Positions 48,751 to 58,202 of a DNA stretch of 64,000 nucleotides are shown in pieces (positions within the stretch are counted from its first letter, which is position 1; each line of letters starts with the position of its first letter). The position numbers were made by a program, and so were the translations under genes. The DNA comes from Hyaloraphidium curvatum. Its lineage: Eukaryota > Monoblepharomycota > Hyaloraphidiomycetes > Hyaloraphidiales > Hyaloraphidiaceae. The DNA is taken from positions 558,001 to 622,000 of the forward strand of contig JAIVFI010000011.1 of assembly GCA_025558095.1 (NCBI GenBank). Direction: 5' to 3'. The notes beneath the pieces are model-generated. The model had not been told where the DNA came from. It saw nothing but the letters and a program-made list of their open reading frames with translations, and ran no database searches.

Positions 48751-49845
48751 ATGGCATCCGCCCGCTCCGCCGTGCTCCGCGCCGCTCTGCTTCTTTCGGC
48801 GTGCGCGCTTCTTGGCCAGCTCGCCGGATTCCCGCCCGCACGCGGCCCTGTCGACGCGTCCCACTCCCGCATGGCGCTCCGCGGGATCGCGTACCCGATC
48901 CTCGCCGAGAACAACTCGCTCCCCGGCCTCCCGCGGCTGCTCCGCGCGATCCACCACCCGCTGAACGCGTACGCGGTGCACGTCGACGCCCGGGCCGCCA
49001 ACACCTCGGCCCACGCCGCGCTCGTGGAGTTTGCCTCGCGGCCGCCCTATTCCCGGAATGTCCTCCTCCTGCCCCCGACGCTGACCACGTACGCGGGCAT
49101 CTCGACGGTACTGGCCCGCGTCGAGGCGACGGAGGCGCTGCTGCGGCTGTTCCCGGGGTGGTCGCACTGCATCCCCCTGAGCGGGAGCGACTACCCGCTG
49201 GTGGGGCAGGAGGACCTGATGGCGGCGCTGGACGGGGCGTCGCGGGACGCGCGGGGGAAGCCCATCGACGCCGTGTTCCTCGCAACCTGGAGGCACACGG
49301 AACGGTGGCGCACCGCGGCCCTGGACGCGGCGATGCTCGGCGCCGACAACGGGCAGCTGGCCGTGCTCAGAAGCAAATGGCACTGGATCCGGCCCCCCCG
49401 GCCCGTACCGAGCGGGCCGGCGCAGTTCATCCTCCCGCGGCGGGTGGTCGGGGCCGCGCTGCCCTCGGCCGAGTTCAGGAGGATGCTGGTGGCGTTCGCC
49501 GGGACCGAGGCGCCCGGGGAGACCGTATGGCAGGCCTTCTTCGAGTGGACGCAGCTGGGGAGGGAGCTCGGGCGATACATAGCGGACGACTCGATGCGGT
49601 ACGACGAGCCCGTGCCGGAGGAGTCGCACACGCTGTTCCTCGAGACGAGGGAGCAGCTCGAGCGGGCGCTGGCGTCGGGCGCGCCGTTCGCGCGCAAGTT
49701 TCGGCCCGACGCGACGGTACTGGACGCCGTCGATGCGCTGGACGTAAAGCGGAGGGAGGAGGTCAGGGCTGCGGTGGTGGCGCGGATGAAGCGCGCAGTT
49801 GCCAAGGCGCTGGAGAAGGACGAGGCACGTGCGGCGGGAGAATGA
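48751..49845 (+). CDS. GT14 Core-2/I-branching beta-1,6-N-acetylglucosaminyltransferase-like enzyme
   Basis: A 364-residue protein with a hydrophobic signal-anchor (VLRAALLLSACALLGQLAGF) and a GT14 domain. Family features are RGIAYPILAENNSLPGLPRL then LRAIHHPLNAYAVHVDA, the block LRLFPGWSHCIPLSGSDYPL (with the SGSDYP signature), KWHWIRPPRPVPSGPAQFIL and a C-terminal ADDSMRYDEPVPEESH. It would transfer GlcNAc or xylose from a nucleotide sugar in the Golgi. The start at 48751 (MASARSAV) is chosen because upstream codons lack any signal. It closes the glycan gene group. The 3' neighbour is convergent. Confidence 0.88.
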   Translation: MASARSAVLRAALLLSACALLGQLAGFPPARGPVDASHSRMALRGIAYPILAENNSLPGLPRLLRAIHHPLNAYAVHVDARAANTSAHAALVEFASRPPYSRNVLLLPPTLTTYAGISTVLARVEATEALLRLFPGWSHCIPLSGSDYPLVGQEDLMAALDGASRDARGKPIDAVFLATWRHTERWRTAALDAAMLGADNGQLAVLRSKWHWIRPPRPVPSGPAQFILPRRVVGAALPSAEFRRMLVAFAGTEAPGETVWQAFFEWTQLGRELGRYIADDSMRYDEPVPEESHTLFLETREQLERALASGAPFARKFRPDATVLDAVDALDVKRREEVRAAVVARMKRAVAKALEKDEARAAGE

Positions 49846-49892
49846 CCATGTTCGTCCTTCGAATACAGCCCAGTGACCCCGACCGACGCCGA

Positions 49893-51503
49893 TCACCCCC
49901 CGCATATCGAGTTCGGCGTCACCGAGATCCCGCTCCCCCTCACCAGGGAGTAGAACACCCCCGCGACCGTGAGCGCCGAGATGGCGACGGCCCTCAGCGC
50001 GCCCATGGTCACCGCGGCCCCCAGCCACCGCACGGCGTACCGGTCCGTGTCGCAGAACAGCTCGAGGATGCCGTCGTGGTGCGCCGCGTCCTGCACCGCG
50101 GCGGGGGGCATCGATCGCGCGGCGCGGCGGAGCGAGGCGCGGGCTTCCTTGTAGAGGTACGCCGCGCCGCGGATGCTCGAGTTGGTGGCGGCGACGAGGA
50201 CGAGGTCGAAGCCGGCGTAGACGGCGACAAAGAGGAGGAAGAGGAAGACGTACATCGGGAGGCAGGAGCCCGCGGCGAGGTTGATGACGGAGGGAACGAG
50301 CACGCTCGTCAGGAGGATGTAGACGATGAGGTCGCGGCCGGAGGTGAGGAACGGCAGGCCCTGTCGCCACCGTGCCGAGAGCTGGGCGTGGATGATTTCG
50401 TAGGGTTCCATGGTCGAGCAGTGGTCGGCGGACGGCGCGGCGCCGTTGGCGGCATACTTGTCGACCAAGGACCGAAGAGACATTGCGGTTGCGCGGCGCT
50501 GGATCCTGTCGGCAAGCTGCAGGCTCGCCAGGGTGAATTGCGGCCTGGCAATGACGTTGAGACACTGGTAGCCCATGAATCCCAGGAGCAGGAAGACCAG
50601 CATCGGCGGGCCGTACCACGTCGCAAAGAACGCCGGGCCGAAGGTCACCAGGGAGGTCCACTCCAACCCGATGCAGTAAGGCAGCATAGTGACAACCATG
50701 CGAAGGACCATGTCCAGAACCCGCAGTGCCGCTTCGTAGCGCACGACGCCCCCGGCGCACGACTCGGCCGGGCACGGGCAGTAGCCGTCGCCGGCAACGT
50801 GCGAAAGCAGCCTCTTCCTCGGGTTGCCGCCCTTGCCCCCGGCCGCGGCATCCCTCGCCACGAGCTGCGACCACCTCGCGATCCCCGAGACCACGCTCCC
50901 GCTCCTGTCCGCCGGGCCCCGCGGGCCCGTCCGGCCCTGCTTGGCCGCGGCCTGGTACTGCCTCCGCATGCCCGCCAGGACCGTCACGAAGAGCTGGCCT
51001 GCGACGACGACGAAGAGCATCGCGACGGTTCCGGCGACGAGCTGCGTGTTCGCAAAAGTGGTTCCCCCGCTCCCGTTCAGCACGATGGGGGGCACCGCGA
51101 AGAGCGCGGCCGGGATGCCGTACAGCATGGAGCGGAGCGACGGGCGGCCGGTAAAGGGTTCCAGAAGGATGCTGAGCCGCACGAGCCTGCCGAGCGCGGG
51201 GCTGACCCGCGACAGCTCGCGGACCAGCGCGTCGGCGTCGAGCGGCATCTCCGCGCGCAGGTTTTTAGCGGGATCGGGGTCGGGCAGGGCCTCTCCGCGC
51301 GCCGGCGGGCCGAGAGGAGGTAGCAATGTCGGCGGCGGGGTTGGAAATATGGCGAGCCACTCGAGGTCGTCGAACAGCGGCTCGTCTTCCGGCGGGGGAG
51401 CGGGGAGCGCGTGTGCGTCTCCAATGCCGGAATCCCGCGCCGGGGCGGACTCCGCCGACTCCGCTCGCGGCAGAAAGGCAGGCGCCGCCACCGGGCCCTC
51501 CAT
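49893..51503 (-). CDS. Multi-TM membrane protein of an unknown lineage-specific family, intact copy
   Basis: A 536-residue protein from Met 51503 (MEGPVAAP); the frame is open to 51575. An acidic, Pro-rich N-terminus (DEPLFDDLEWLAIFPTPPPT) is followed by at least five membrane spans, among them AALFAVPPIVLN, VAGTVAMLFVVVAGQLFVTVL, MLVFLLLGFMGYQC, LIVYILLTSVLVPSVINLAAG and MYVFLFLLFVAVYAGFDLVLV. A Cys-rich loop lies before the third span (GYCPCPAESCAGG). A final hydrophobic region ends GSGISVTPNSICGG. I know no named family. Two further copies exist at 58677-60291 (frameshifted) and 63026-63308 (truncated), so this is the only copy that reads through. Confidence 0.75.
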   Translation of the reverse strand: MEGPVAAPAFLPRAESAESAPARDSGIGDAHALPAPPPEDEPLFDDLEWLAIFPTPPPTLLPPLGPPARGEALPDPDPAKNLRAEMPLDADALVRELSRVSPALGRLVRLSILLEPFTGRPSLRSMLYGIPAALFAVPPIVLNGSGGTTFANTQLVAGTVAMLFVVVAGQLFVTVLAGMRRQYQAAAKQGRTGPRGPADRSGSVVSGIARWSQLVARDAAAGGKGGNPRKRLLSHVAGDGYCPCPAESCAGGVVRYEAALRVLDMVLRMVVTMLPYCIGLEWTSLVTFGPAFFATWYGPPMLVFLLLGFMGYQCLNVIARPQFTLASLQLADRIQRRATAMSLRSLVDKYAANGAAPSADHCSTMEPYEIIHAQLSARWRQGLPFLTSGRDLIVYILLTSVLVPSVINLAAGSCLPMYVFLFLLFVAVYAGFDLVLVAATNSSIRGAAYLYKEARASLRRAARSMPPAAVQDAAHHDGILELFCDTDRYAVRWLGAAVTMGALRAVAISALTVAGVFYSLVRGSGISVTPNSICGG

Positions 51504-51725
51504 TGGAGCGCTCGCAGGGAAGCTGGTGGATCCGGAGTTGGCCAAGTCAGGCTGGCGCAAGGGCTGGCGAATCACTCGATCGCGAGTTGCGCTCGATGGA
51601 TCGCGCGCAATCGCTGGTTGGATTCACAAGGCGGGGAGGGTCTCTTTATAGCATTTGTCGCGTCGCCTGTTTCTTCTTGAGGCTCAGGACATGGGTTTCG
51701 GGCGGGTCGTCTCTGGGACGCAGAG

Positions 51726-53186
51726 ATGACAACCGCGATCGCGCAGCTCGTTGAACAGCCGCTCTCGCTCGTGAGGCCTCGGCACCCACGCGATCAACTG
51801 GCTGCCACGAAACCAATGGATCTCCCTGCGCGTTCCGTGGCCGCGGCGCCGGATCCCGGCCCGCAGCTGCCGCCGGAGCTCGTCGCCATGGTCGTCGCGT
51901 TCGTGCCCGGCCGCCGCACCCTCGCCGCCGTGGCGCGCGCCTGCCGCGGCTTCCTGCCCATCGCCCTCGCGTGCCTGCTCGACACGGTTGATTTCGGCGC
52001 CTTCTCCAGCCGGATGCGCGGCCTCCGGCTGCTGGGGCAGTTTTCGGCGGACGGGCTGGCCACGGGCAAGTTCTCCCTGGTCCGCCGCATCCGCGGTCTC
52101 GGCTTCCACGGCCTGTCCCAGGAAGAAGTGGAGATCCTCAGGCGATGCACGAACATGGAGGACGTGGAGGTGTGCTTCTGCACCCCGCACGACGTGTTCC
52201 GCGCCTGGGGCAAACTTCGGACGTCGAAGTCCTACCGGATCTTGTCCGTGGCGTTCTGGAGGGCAGCCTGGTGCTGCCAAGCACTCGCCGTGCTCCGGGT
52301 GGACGTGCGTCCCTTCAAGCTATCGGACGACTCGGACGACGACGACTGGATTACTGACGACGGCGATTCCGACGACGTCGATTCCGATTCCGACTCCTGG
52401 CGCGGACCCGAAAAGATCCCGGCCCGCAGCCCCTCCTTCTTCTTCACGCCCCCTCCCCGGGAGGGCAACATCCTCGAGCGTTGGCTCGGTCTCGCCCCAG
52501 GACCGCGACCACCCTTCCGAGTGGAGCTCCAGGCACCAAACTCCGACGAGGAATGGGACCGGACCGCCCTGGAACCGCTGGCGTCGTGGCTGGCCTCGTG
52601 CCCCGAGGTGGAGGCGGTCTGCTCCGCCGGCGCCCCGTCCAAGGCCCTCTCCCACATCGGAGCCAAGCTGCACACCGTCCGCCTTGAAGCGGAGGACGCC
52701 ACCGCGTTCGCCGACATGGCCGTCCCCTGCCGCACGGTCGTCCTGCGCAGCCGGGACCGCCGGCCCGGCGACCTCTGGGGCCCCTGGACCGTCGACCTGC
52801 CCGACGAACCCCCGCCGCGCAGGCTCGTGCTCCTGGGCATCCCCACCAACACCCTGTTCCGCCTGCCCGGCGGCGTGCGGGAGCTGGACGTGCTCTGCCG
52901 CCCGGGCCGGCGGGACTTCAACGTCCCCGGCTTCGCGCTGCCCGACCTCGAGGCGATCGTGCGCTCCGCGGGGCTCGAGCGCATCCATGTCGGCGGGCTC
53001 GAGGAGCCCCAGTGGAGCTCGATCGACGGGGAGGAGGCGATGCGCATGAAACGGCTGGGCGAGGACCCGGACAGGATCGCGGCGGACGAGAATGCGGAGA
53101 TGGCCATGTGGCGGCGGCTGGCGAACGAGTTGCCCTTCTTCGCGCCGCCGGAGGATCTGGAGGAAGTCTCCCGCGGCTGGCGATGA
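51726..53186 (+). CDS. F-box-like protein
   Basis: A 486-residue intronless protein. An F-box-like segment lies at about 49-85 (PQLPPELVAMVVAFVPGRRT, then LAAVARACRGFLPIAL). An acidic stretch follows in the middle (DDSDDDDWITDDGDSDDVDS). The C-terminal half has short leucine-rich strands (LHTVRLEAED, RRLVLLGIPTNTLFRLPGGV, RELDVLC). This arrangement suggests a substrate receptor for an SCF ubiquitin ligase, though the F-box is divergent. Alternative starts are Met 51816 (MDLPARS) and others. It is unrelated in sequence to the F-box-like gene at 26917-28491 except for the general layout. Confidence 0.7.
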   Translation: MTTAIAQLVEQPLSLVRPRHPRDQLAATKPMDLPARSVAAAPDPGPQLPPELVAMVVAFVPGRRTLAAVARACRGFLPIALACLLDTVDFGAFSSRMRGLRLLGQFSADGLATGKFSLVRRIRGLGFHGLSQEEVEILRRCTNMEDVEVCFCTPHDVFRAWGKLRTSKSYRILSVAFWRAAWCCQALAVLRVDVRPFKLSDDSDDDDWITDDGDSDDVDSDSDSWRGPEKIPARSPSFFFTPPPREGNILERWLGLAPGPRPPFRVELQAPNSDEEWDRTALEPLASWLASCPEVEAVCSAGAPSKALSHIGAKLHTVRLEAEDATAFADMAVPCRTVVLRSRDRRPGDLWGPWTVDLPDEPPPRRLVLLGIPTNTLFRLPGGVRELDVLCRPGRRDFNVPGFALPDLEAIVRSAGLERIHVGGLEEPQWSSIDGEEAMRMKRLGEDPDRIAADENAEMAMWRRLANELPFFAPPEDLEEVSRGWR

Positions 53187-53380
53187 GGGATCGGTGCGAC
53201 GGCGAACGAAGCCGCTTGGCCCGCATGCACCACGGCAAACACAGGCGCGGACGGGAGGCTCTTGTTCCCCCAAATCACCACTCTCTTGCCCTCAAAATAC
53301 AGTGCCGGAACTCTAGCCGATAGCGCATAACGGGGCCGTCCGCAGCCCGCGCGGCCGTCCCATAACCTCATGCTCGGGCT

Positions 53381-54438
53381 TTACACCTGCGTGACGGGAT
53401 CCGAGGCCTCGAGCGTGGCCATCACCACCCCCGGCTTCTCCGCCGGCGCCTCCGCGGCCTTCTCGGGCTGCCACCCCACTGTGCCCGTCAGCTTGGGCGC
53501 GAACCTCTCCATCAGCGCAAAGGTGAGCGAGGCCGACCAGCCGAGCCAGCCAAAGACGTCCATCGCGAGGGTGCCCTGGATCTTGCCGCACGCCGAGTTG
53601 GCGCTGCCGCCCCACCAGTAGCCGTCGGAGCAGTAGTTCCACGAGGCGGCGTTGGCCATGGCGGCCGTCCAGAAGACCCATTCGATGATGTTGATCAGGA
53701 TCCAGACCCACTGCACCACGTTGCGGTCGGTGTTGCCCCAGACGGACATGATGGCGACGTAGGCGGGCTGCCGGCGCGAAGTTGATCAGCGGGTGATCGC
53801 GGCATTCGGAGCGGCAGGAAGCGCACCTTGTACCCGAACATGACGGCCAGCACGCCGGCGTACAGCCAGCCCTGCAGACCGTTGAAGATCTGCCACCCGA
53901 ACGAGACGTACCAGGTCCCGTTGGCCGAGGCGGCGATGCACATGGCGATGAAGGCGATCAGGGAGAGGGTGGCGTAGCCGATGCAGAGGCCGTTGGTGGG
54001 GCCGCCCGAGACGAACCACTGCGTGCGGGGGAGGATGGGGAAGGGGTGGATCAGCGGAGGGAGCGGCGTTGATCACGGGGTGATGCGGGTGATCACGGGG
54101 AGGGAAGCGGAGGTGGTGATCAGAACGGATCAGCGCACTCCCCGCCCGCGGAAACCCACCGACATGTACTTGTTGGGCGGCGCGACGTACGTGTAGCTCC
54201 TCTTGAGCGGGTTGTCCGCCGGCGGCGCGACCACCACGACGGTGGTCCCCGCGGGCTGCGGGGCGTCCGACATGGACACGGGGGCGGGGTAGGCGGCGGC
54301 GACGGCGGGTTCGAACGAGTTGGCGGGGGCCTCGGCGGCGACGGCGACGGGCTCGGGGGGGGCGGGGTACTTTGCGGCGAGGTCCTCGTTGGCGAGGTTG
54401 GCGGCGACGGCGGCCTTTTCGTCGGCGGTGTCGGCCAT
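53381..54438 (-). CDS. Four-TM (MARVEL-like) membrane protein
   Basis: Exons are complement(53381-53767, 53827-54018, 54160-54438), giving 285 residues. The introns (59 and 141 nt) restore one frame: NKYMS|WFVSGGPTNG and VMFGYK|PAYVAIMSVWG. A 90-residue Ala/Pro-rich cytoplasmic N-terminus precedes four hydrophobic segments: GLCIGYATLSLIAFIAMCIA; LQGWLYAGVLAVMFGY; VVQWVWILINIIEWVFW then TAAMA; and LAMDVFGWLGWSASLTFALM. An extracellular loop with Cys (NYCSDGYWWGGSANSACG) lies between the third and fourth. This layout fits MARVEL-type proteins of membrane domains, a tentative call. The C-terminus is Glu/Ala/Pro-rich. Confidence 0.75.
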
Positions 54439-55319
54439 TGCGGTTGGAGGTGCGAAGATGGAGTTCTGAATGCGATTAAGCTGGAAATCAGGGGTGGGGA
54501 GACGGGGGGGAGGGGAGGGAGGGGAGGAGGGGAGTCAGAAGCAGTCAAACTCGCTCGGGCCAACCCCGCGCCGCGCCGCCCCGCAAGCCCGACGCGCCCC
54601 GCCGGGAACGCATCGCGCCCTCCCCGCGCGCCTGTCTGCGCCGCCGCCCCGCGCGCGACGTGCGCCGGCCGATGCCGTCCGGGGATGCCGCACTCCCGCG
54701 CCGGCGCGCGGTGCTCCCTCCAACGCCGCGGTGCGCGCGCGTGCCGGGTGCCGGTGCTCACCGTGTGCTGCTTGGTGCCTGCTGCGGGGTGTCCTCCGGG
54801 CGGGCTCTTTATGCTGTGCGAGTTGGTGCTTTGCTTTGTGACGTCTTCTGACTCCCTCGGCCCCGCACAGCGGGCTGTGGTGATCTCTTTTTTTGATCTC
54901 TTTTTTCCGTCCCGCCGCCACACAGGCCCGTGATTTCACTTCACAGCGGCTCCGCCTGCGAGCTCAGCAGCGATGCAGGTAGGGACGCGATGGCGGCTGT
55001 GTCGCTCGGAGGCGGCACCAGCGCCGGACGCCATGGGTGGAGATCCGGCAGGTTGGTCGGGAGCGGCCGGCGCCGAGCGGATCAACCGCCCTTGCCGCTG
55101 GGCGCCTGAACCGACACATCGGTCCCGCAGTGCGGATCGTGCAGGATCGGGTGCGAAGGGGCCCGGAATGTGCTCTGCGGACGCGGACGAGTCCGAGGGA
55201 GGGCATCGGTCCCCTCAACTGGCGATCCCTCGCGTCCAAGGCTTCCGCTCCTCATTCGCAACAATTCCCGGCGGCGCCCCGAAACAGACCACGCCCGTTT
55301 CCCGCTCCGACCGCCGCGA
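54439..55319. other. Long intergenic region
   Basis: 881 bp without a supportable gene. It lies upstream of the tetraspan gene and downstream of the acetyltransferase-like gene. The part 54480-54540 is a G-rich purine tract. Open frames across it on both strands are low-complexity Arg/Ala/Pro translations. Confidence 0.4.
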
Positions 55320-56099
55320 TCACAGCTTCTCCCTTCCCGCCCCTTCGTCCGCCGTCCCACCCCTCCTCAGCGGCCTCGCCGGGGTGCCCACCCACGTCCA
55401 ACCCGGCTCGACGATGTCGCGGACCACCCTCGCGTGCATGCCGATCATGCTCCAGTCGGCCACCCTCGCCCCGTCCCTCACCACCGCCCCCATGCCCAAC
55501 CACACCCCCTCGCCCAGGCTCGCCCCCCCCGCGCACATCGCCCCCCCGCTGGCCTGCGGGTAGTCCCCTACGAGCGTGTCGTGGGAAAACGTCACGGGCC
55601 CCGAGAGCATGCAGAACCTGCCCACGATCGCCGCGTTGCCCACCGCCGCATGGTACCCGACGAAGGTGCCCTCGCCCAGCGCGGCCGTGGGCGCCACGTA
55701 GGCGGTCGGGTGCACCGCGACCGGGAACCGCAGGCGGGCGCGGGCGAGCTCGGCCCGCAGCTCGCACGCGAGGCGTTTCCGCACGGCGGGCTTGCCGTGG
55801 CACACGAAGGCATCGACGGGGCCGGCGCCGCAGAATGCCCGGGCGTCGTCGGCGGTCCGGAGGTGCACGAAGCCCGCGGCGGCCAGCGTGCGGTGGAGCG
55901 CCGGCCCCTCGTCCCACGCAGCCGCCCGCCCGGCCTCCGCCGAGTCGGCGTACTTCCCTCCCAGCGCGTCGAGCGTCACCCCGGCCTGCTTTCCCCCGCA
56001 GCGGAAGAGGACAAGCGGCGGAATGCCGATCGCCGGGTCCCTGCTGGGTCCCCGGCCCCGGCCCCCTCGCGGCCCCGCCGCCCCCCGCTCGCACTGCAT
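55320..56099 (-). CDS. PglD/NeuD-like acetyltransferase, second paralogue
   Basis: A 259-residue protein counted from Met 56099 (MQCERGAAG); the frame is open to 56255. It shares with the protein at 39804-40505 the start pattern VLFRCGG, the hexapeptide helix region (FPVAVHPTAYVAPTAALGEG, FVGYHAAVGNAAIVG), a catalytic-type His in TFSHDTLVGD and the closing WSMIGMHARVV and WTWVGTPARPL. The two are clearly paralogous but well diverged. The function would again be acyl transfer to an amino sugar. Unlike the first copy it is not next to glycosyltransferase genes. The C-terminus has an extra basic tail (RRGGTADEGAGREKL). Confidence 0.8.
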   Translation of the reverse strand: MQCERGAAGPRGGRGRGPSRDPAIGIPPLVLFRCGGKQAGVTLDALGGKYADSAEAGRAAAWDEGPALHRTLAAAGFVHLRTADDARAFCGAGPVDAFVCHGKPAVRKRLACELRAELARARLRFPVAVHPTAYVAPTAALGEGTFVGYHAAVGNAAIVGRFCMLSGPVTFSHDTLVGDYPQASGGAMCAGGASLGEGVWLGMGAVVRDGARVADWSMIGMHARVVRDIVEPGWTWVGTPARPLRRGGTADEGAGREKL

Positions 56100-56408
56100 C
56101 GCGGGGGTGGCACACGGAACAAGGGCCGCGGGTGCTGGCGCTCGATGCGGCGGCGGCAGGGGCGTCGGGCGTGGACCCCAGAACACTTGGTCCGAGGGCG
56201 CGGTCGCGGCGGCGGCGGCATCCTTGTTTGTCCCCAGCCCCCGACGAAGCCCCAAGGTGCGGATTCATCTTCCACTTGGACCACGCGATCACCGATGTTG
56301 CGTTAGCCACGTCCTGGGTGGGTGATGATGCGGGGCCCCTTTGCCCAATCCACAGGGCACATCAATTCGAATGACCAATCTTTCTGACCTGACGCCTCAA
56401 AATCCCTC

Positions 56409-58202
56409 CTACACATGGTACGCCGGCGGCGGCCCCTCCGGCACCCTCCCCTCGGCGCTCCGCCTCACGTCCTCGCTCTCCCTCCCGCTGCGGTACGACG
56501 GCGGCCTCGCGCCCGCCGCGAACCCCGGGAGCGCCTCGCCCGCGAGCTCCGACGGCAGCGCCGCGAGGCCGAACCTCCCCAGCCCAAACTCGTCGTCCGT
56601 CGCCGCCGATCCCGTCCGGTACGCGCGGTCGTACCCCGGCATCCCCGGAGGCACGCGCGCGGAGAGGTTGACCAGGAGTTCGCACGGCCCGCCGGCGCAG
56701 ACGACCGCGTGCAGCCCGGGGGTCTCGAAGACGAGGTTCTTTTCCCTTTCCGGGGACCCCTCGGGCGGCGGGGGCAGCTGCGCCGCCGAGGCGGCGAGGA
56801 ACCGCACCGAGGCCTGCGCCCCGAAGGCGGGCATGAAGTCGTGAGGGTCCCGCCCCGGGGGCGGCGACGCGGTCGCCGCCGCGCGCGCCGCCGCCGCCGC
56901 GCTGGGCAGCGCCGAGAAGGACCCCGACCGTCCGTACGACCCGCTCCGCACCTCGCGCTGCTGCGGCACCGCCAGCGGCGAGCCGTTCACCAGCACGTAC
57001 AGCCTCATCCCCCTCTCGGTCCGCCCGTCCGGCATCGCCTCCGACGTGCGCTTGAGCAGGATGCCGACGGTGTCGCCCTCCCCGCACAGCACCGCCCCCG
57101 GCTGCTTCAGCTTGGGCAGCTTGACCTCGACCACGGGCGGGTTGCCGGCCGCGCTGAGGCCCGCGGCGCCGGTGCACGCCGTTATGCGGATCTTGTGGCC
57201 GGGGGTGATGGAGACGCCGAAGGAGAGGGGGACGGTGCCGGGGGCGTAGTAGGGTAGGAAGGGCCGCGCGGCGGCGCCGATGGTGATGTTCACGGGGCGG
57301 GTGCGGTCGTCCCGGGGCTTGGGCACCCGTAGGAGGAGCACCTCGAAGTAGGCGTCCTCCTCCGTCGCCGCGCCCGGCGACTCCTCAGGCCCCCTGGACC
57401 GCGCGCGGAACGCCAGCGGCGCCTCGGAGCACGCGGCCCGCAGAAAGAACCGCTGGTTGAACCGCACGTGCCCCGTTCTCCCGACCTCGACCCCCGCGAA
57501 GCCCTGCGGCAGCCTTTTGGCCAGGTCGCGGGGCACGTTCTGGGGCAGCCCGTTGGGGAAGGTGAAGAAGCGCACGACGCGGTGCAGGCACTTGCGCTCG
57601 CCCTCGAAGAGGTCGAAGCAGGGCGTGAGGCCGCCCTCGCCCGGCGGGGGCATCGGTGGGAGGCGCGGGAGGAGGGCGAGCTCCGGGGGGTTGCCGCCGG
57701 AGCGGGCCTCGGCGAGGATCTGGTTGATCACGGCGCGGCGTTCCATGGCGCGGCGCCGCATGCTGTTTCGGCGGGCCGGGAGGCGTTGGCCATTACATGG
57801 ATTCAGTCGGGAGACGTCCGAGAGATAGAGGAAATCAGGAACGTCCCCGGGCACCCGCGGCAGGACCCACCGCATCTGGTACCGCGGAAACTCCAGCTCG
57901 ACATCGAAGCCGAACGCCATGCTGCTCTGGTACAGCATCGGCCTCAGCGCCTCTGCGGCGCTCACGTCGTCCTCGCCGCCGTCGTCGAACGCCGCCGGCG
58001 CCTCGGTCCGCCGCGCGCGCTTGGCCGCCAGCGCGACGTCGACGGTGCGGACGAGGCCGACTGCGGTGGGCGGCGGCGGGGGGCGGGCAAGGGGGGGCGG
58101 TGCGGCGCGGGAGACGGTCAGGAGAAAAGGGGGGCGGCCGGGAGGCACCCACGGAGCGCGGCCGCCATTGCGGTGGCACGCGGCGGGCCGCTGGAGGGGC
58201 AA
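56409..58202 (-). CDS. SPRY-like domain protein with C-terminal PPxY motifs
   Basis: A 597-residue protein. A Pro-rich N-terminus leads to an unusual conserved-looking block (FGFDVELEFPRYQMRWVLPR). A beta-rich region (about 280-400; AYFEVLLLRVPKPRDDRT, VPLSFGVSITPGHKIRI, GDTVGILLKRT, MRLYVLVNGSPLAVP) reads like a SPRY/B30.2 fold: strand, glycine turn, then the xVGxLxx...LxVxVNGxxL pattern. The C-terminus carries two PPxY motifs (RPPSYRS and GPPPAYHV), the docking signal for WW domains of Rsp5/Nedd4 ubiquitin ligases. SPRY plus PPxY recalls the yeast adaptors Ssh4 and Ear1, but no membrane span is seen here. The role as a ligase adaptor is inference. Confidence 0.65.
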   Translation of the reverse strand: MPLQRPAACHRNGGRAPWVPPGRPPFLLTVSRAAPPPLARPPPPPTAVGLVRTVDVALAAKRARRTEAPAAFDDGGEDDVSAAEALRPMLYQSSMAFGFDVELEFPRYQMRWVLPRVPGDVPDFLYLSDVSRLNPCNGQRLPARRNSMRRRAMERRAVINQILAEARSGGNPPELALLPRLPPMPPPGEGGLTPCFDLFEGERKCLHRVVRFFTFPNGLPQNVPRDLAKRLPQGFAGVEVGRTGHVRFNQRFFLRAACSEAPLAFRARSRGPEESPGAATEEDAYFEVLLLRVPKPRDDRTRPVNITIGAAARPFLPYYAPGTVPLSFGVSITPGHKIRITACTGAAGLSAAGNPPVVEVKLPKLKQPGAVLCGEGDTVGILLKRTSEAMPDGRTERGMRLYVLVNGSPLAVPQQREVRSGSYGRSGSFSALPSAAAAARAAATASPPPGRDPHDFMPAFGAQASVRFLAASAAQLPPPPEGSPEREKNLVFETPGLHAVVCAGGPCELLVNLSARVPPGMPGYDRAYRTGSAATDDEFGLGRFGLAALPSELAGEALPGFAAGARPPSYRSGRESEDVRRSAEGRVPEGPPPAYHV

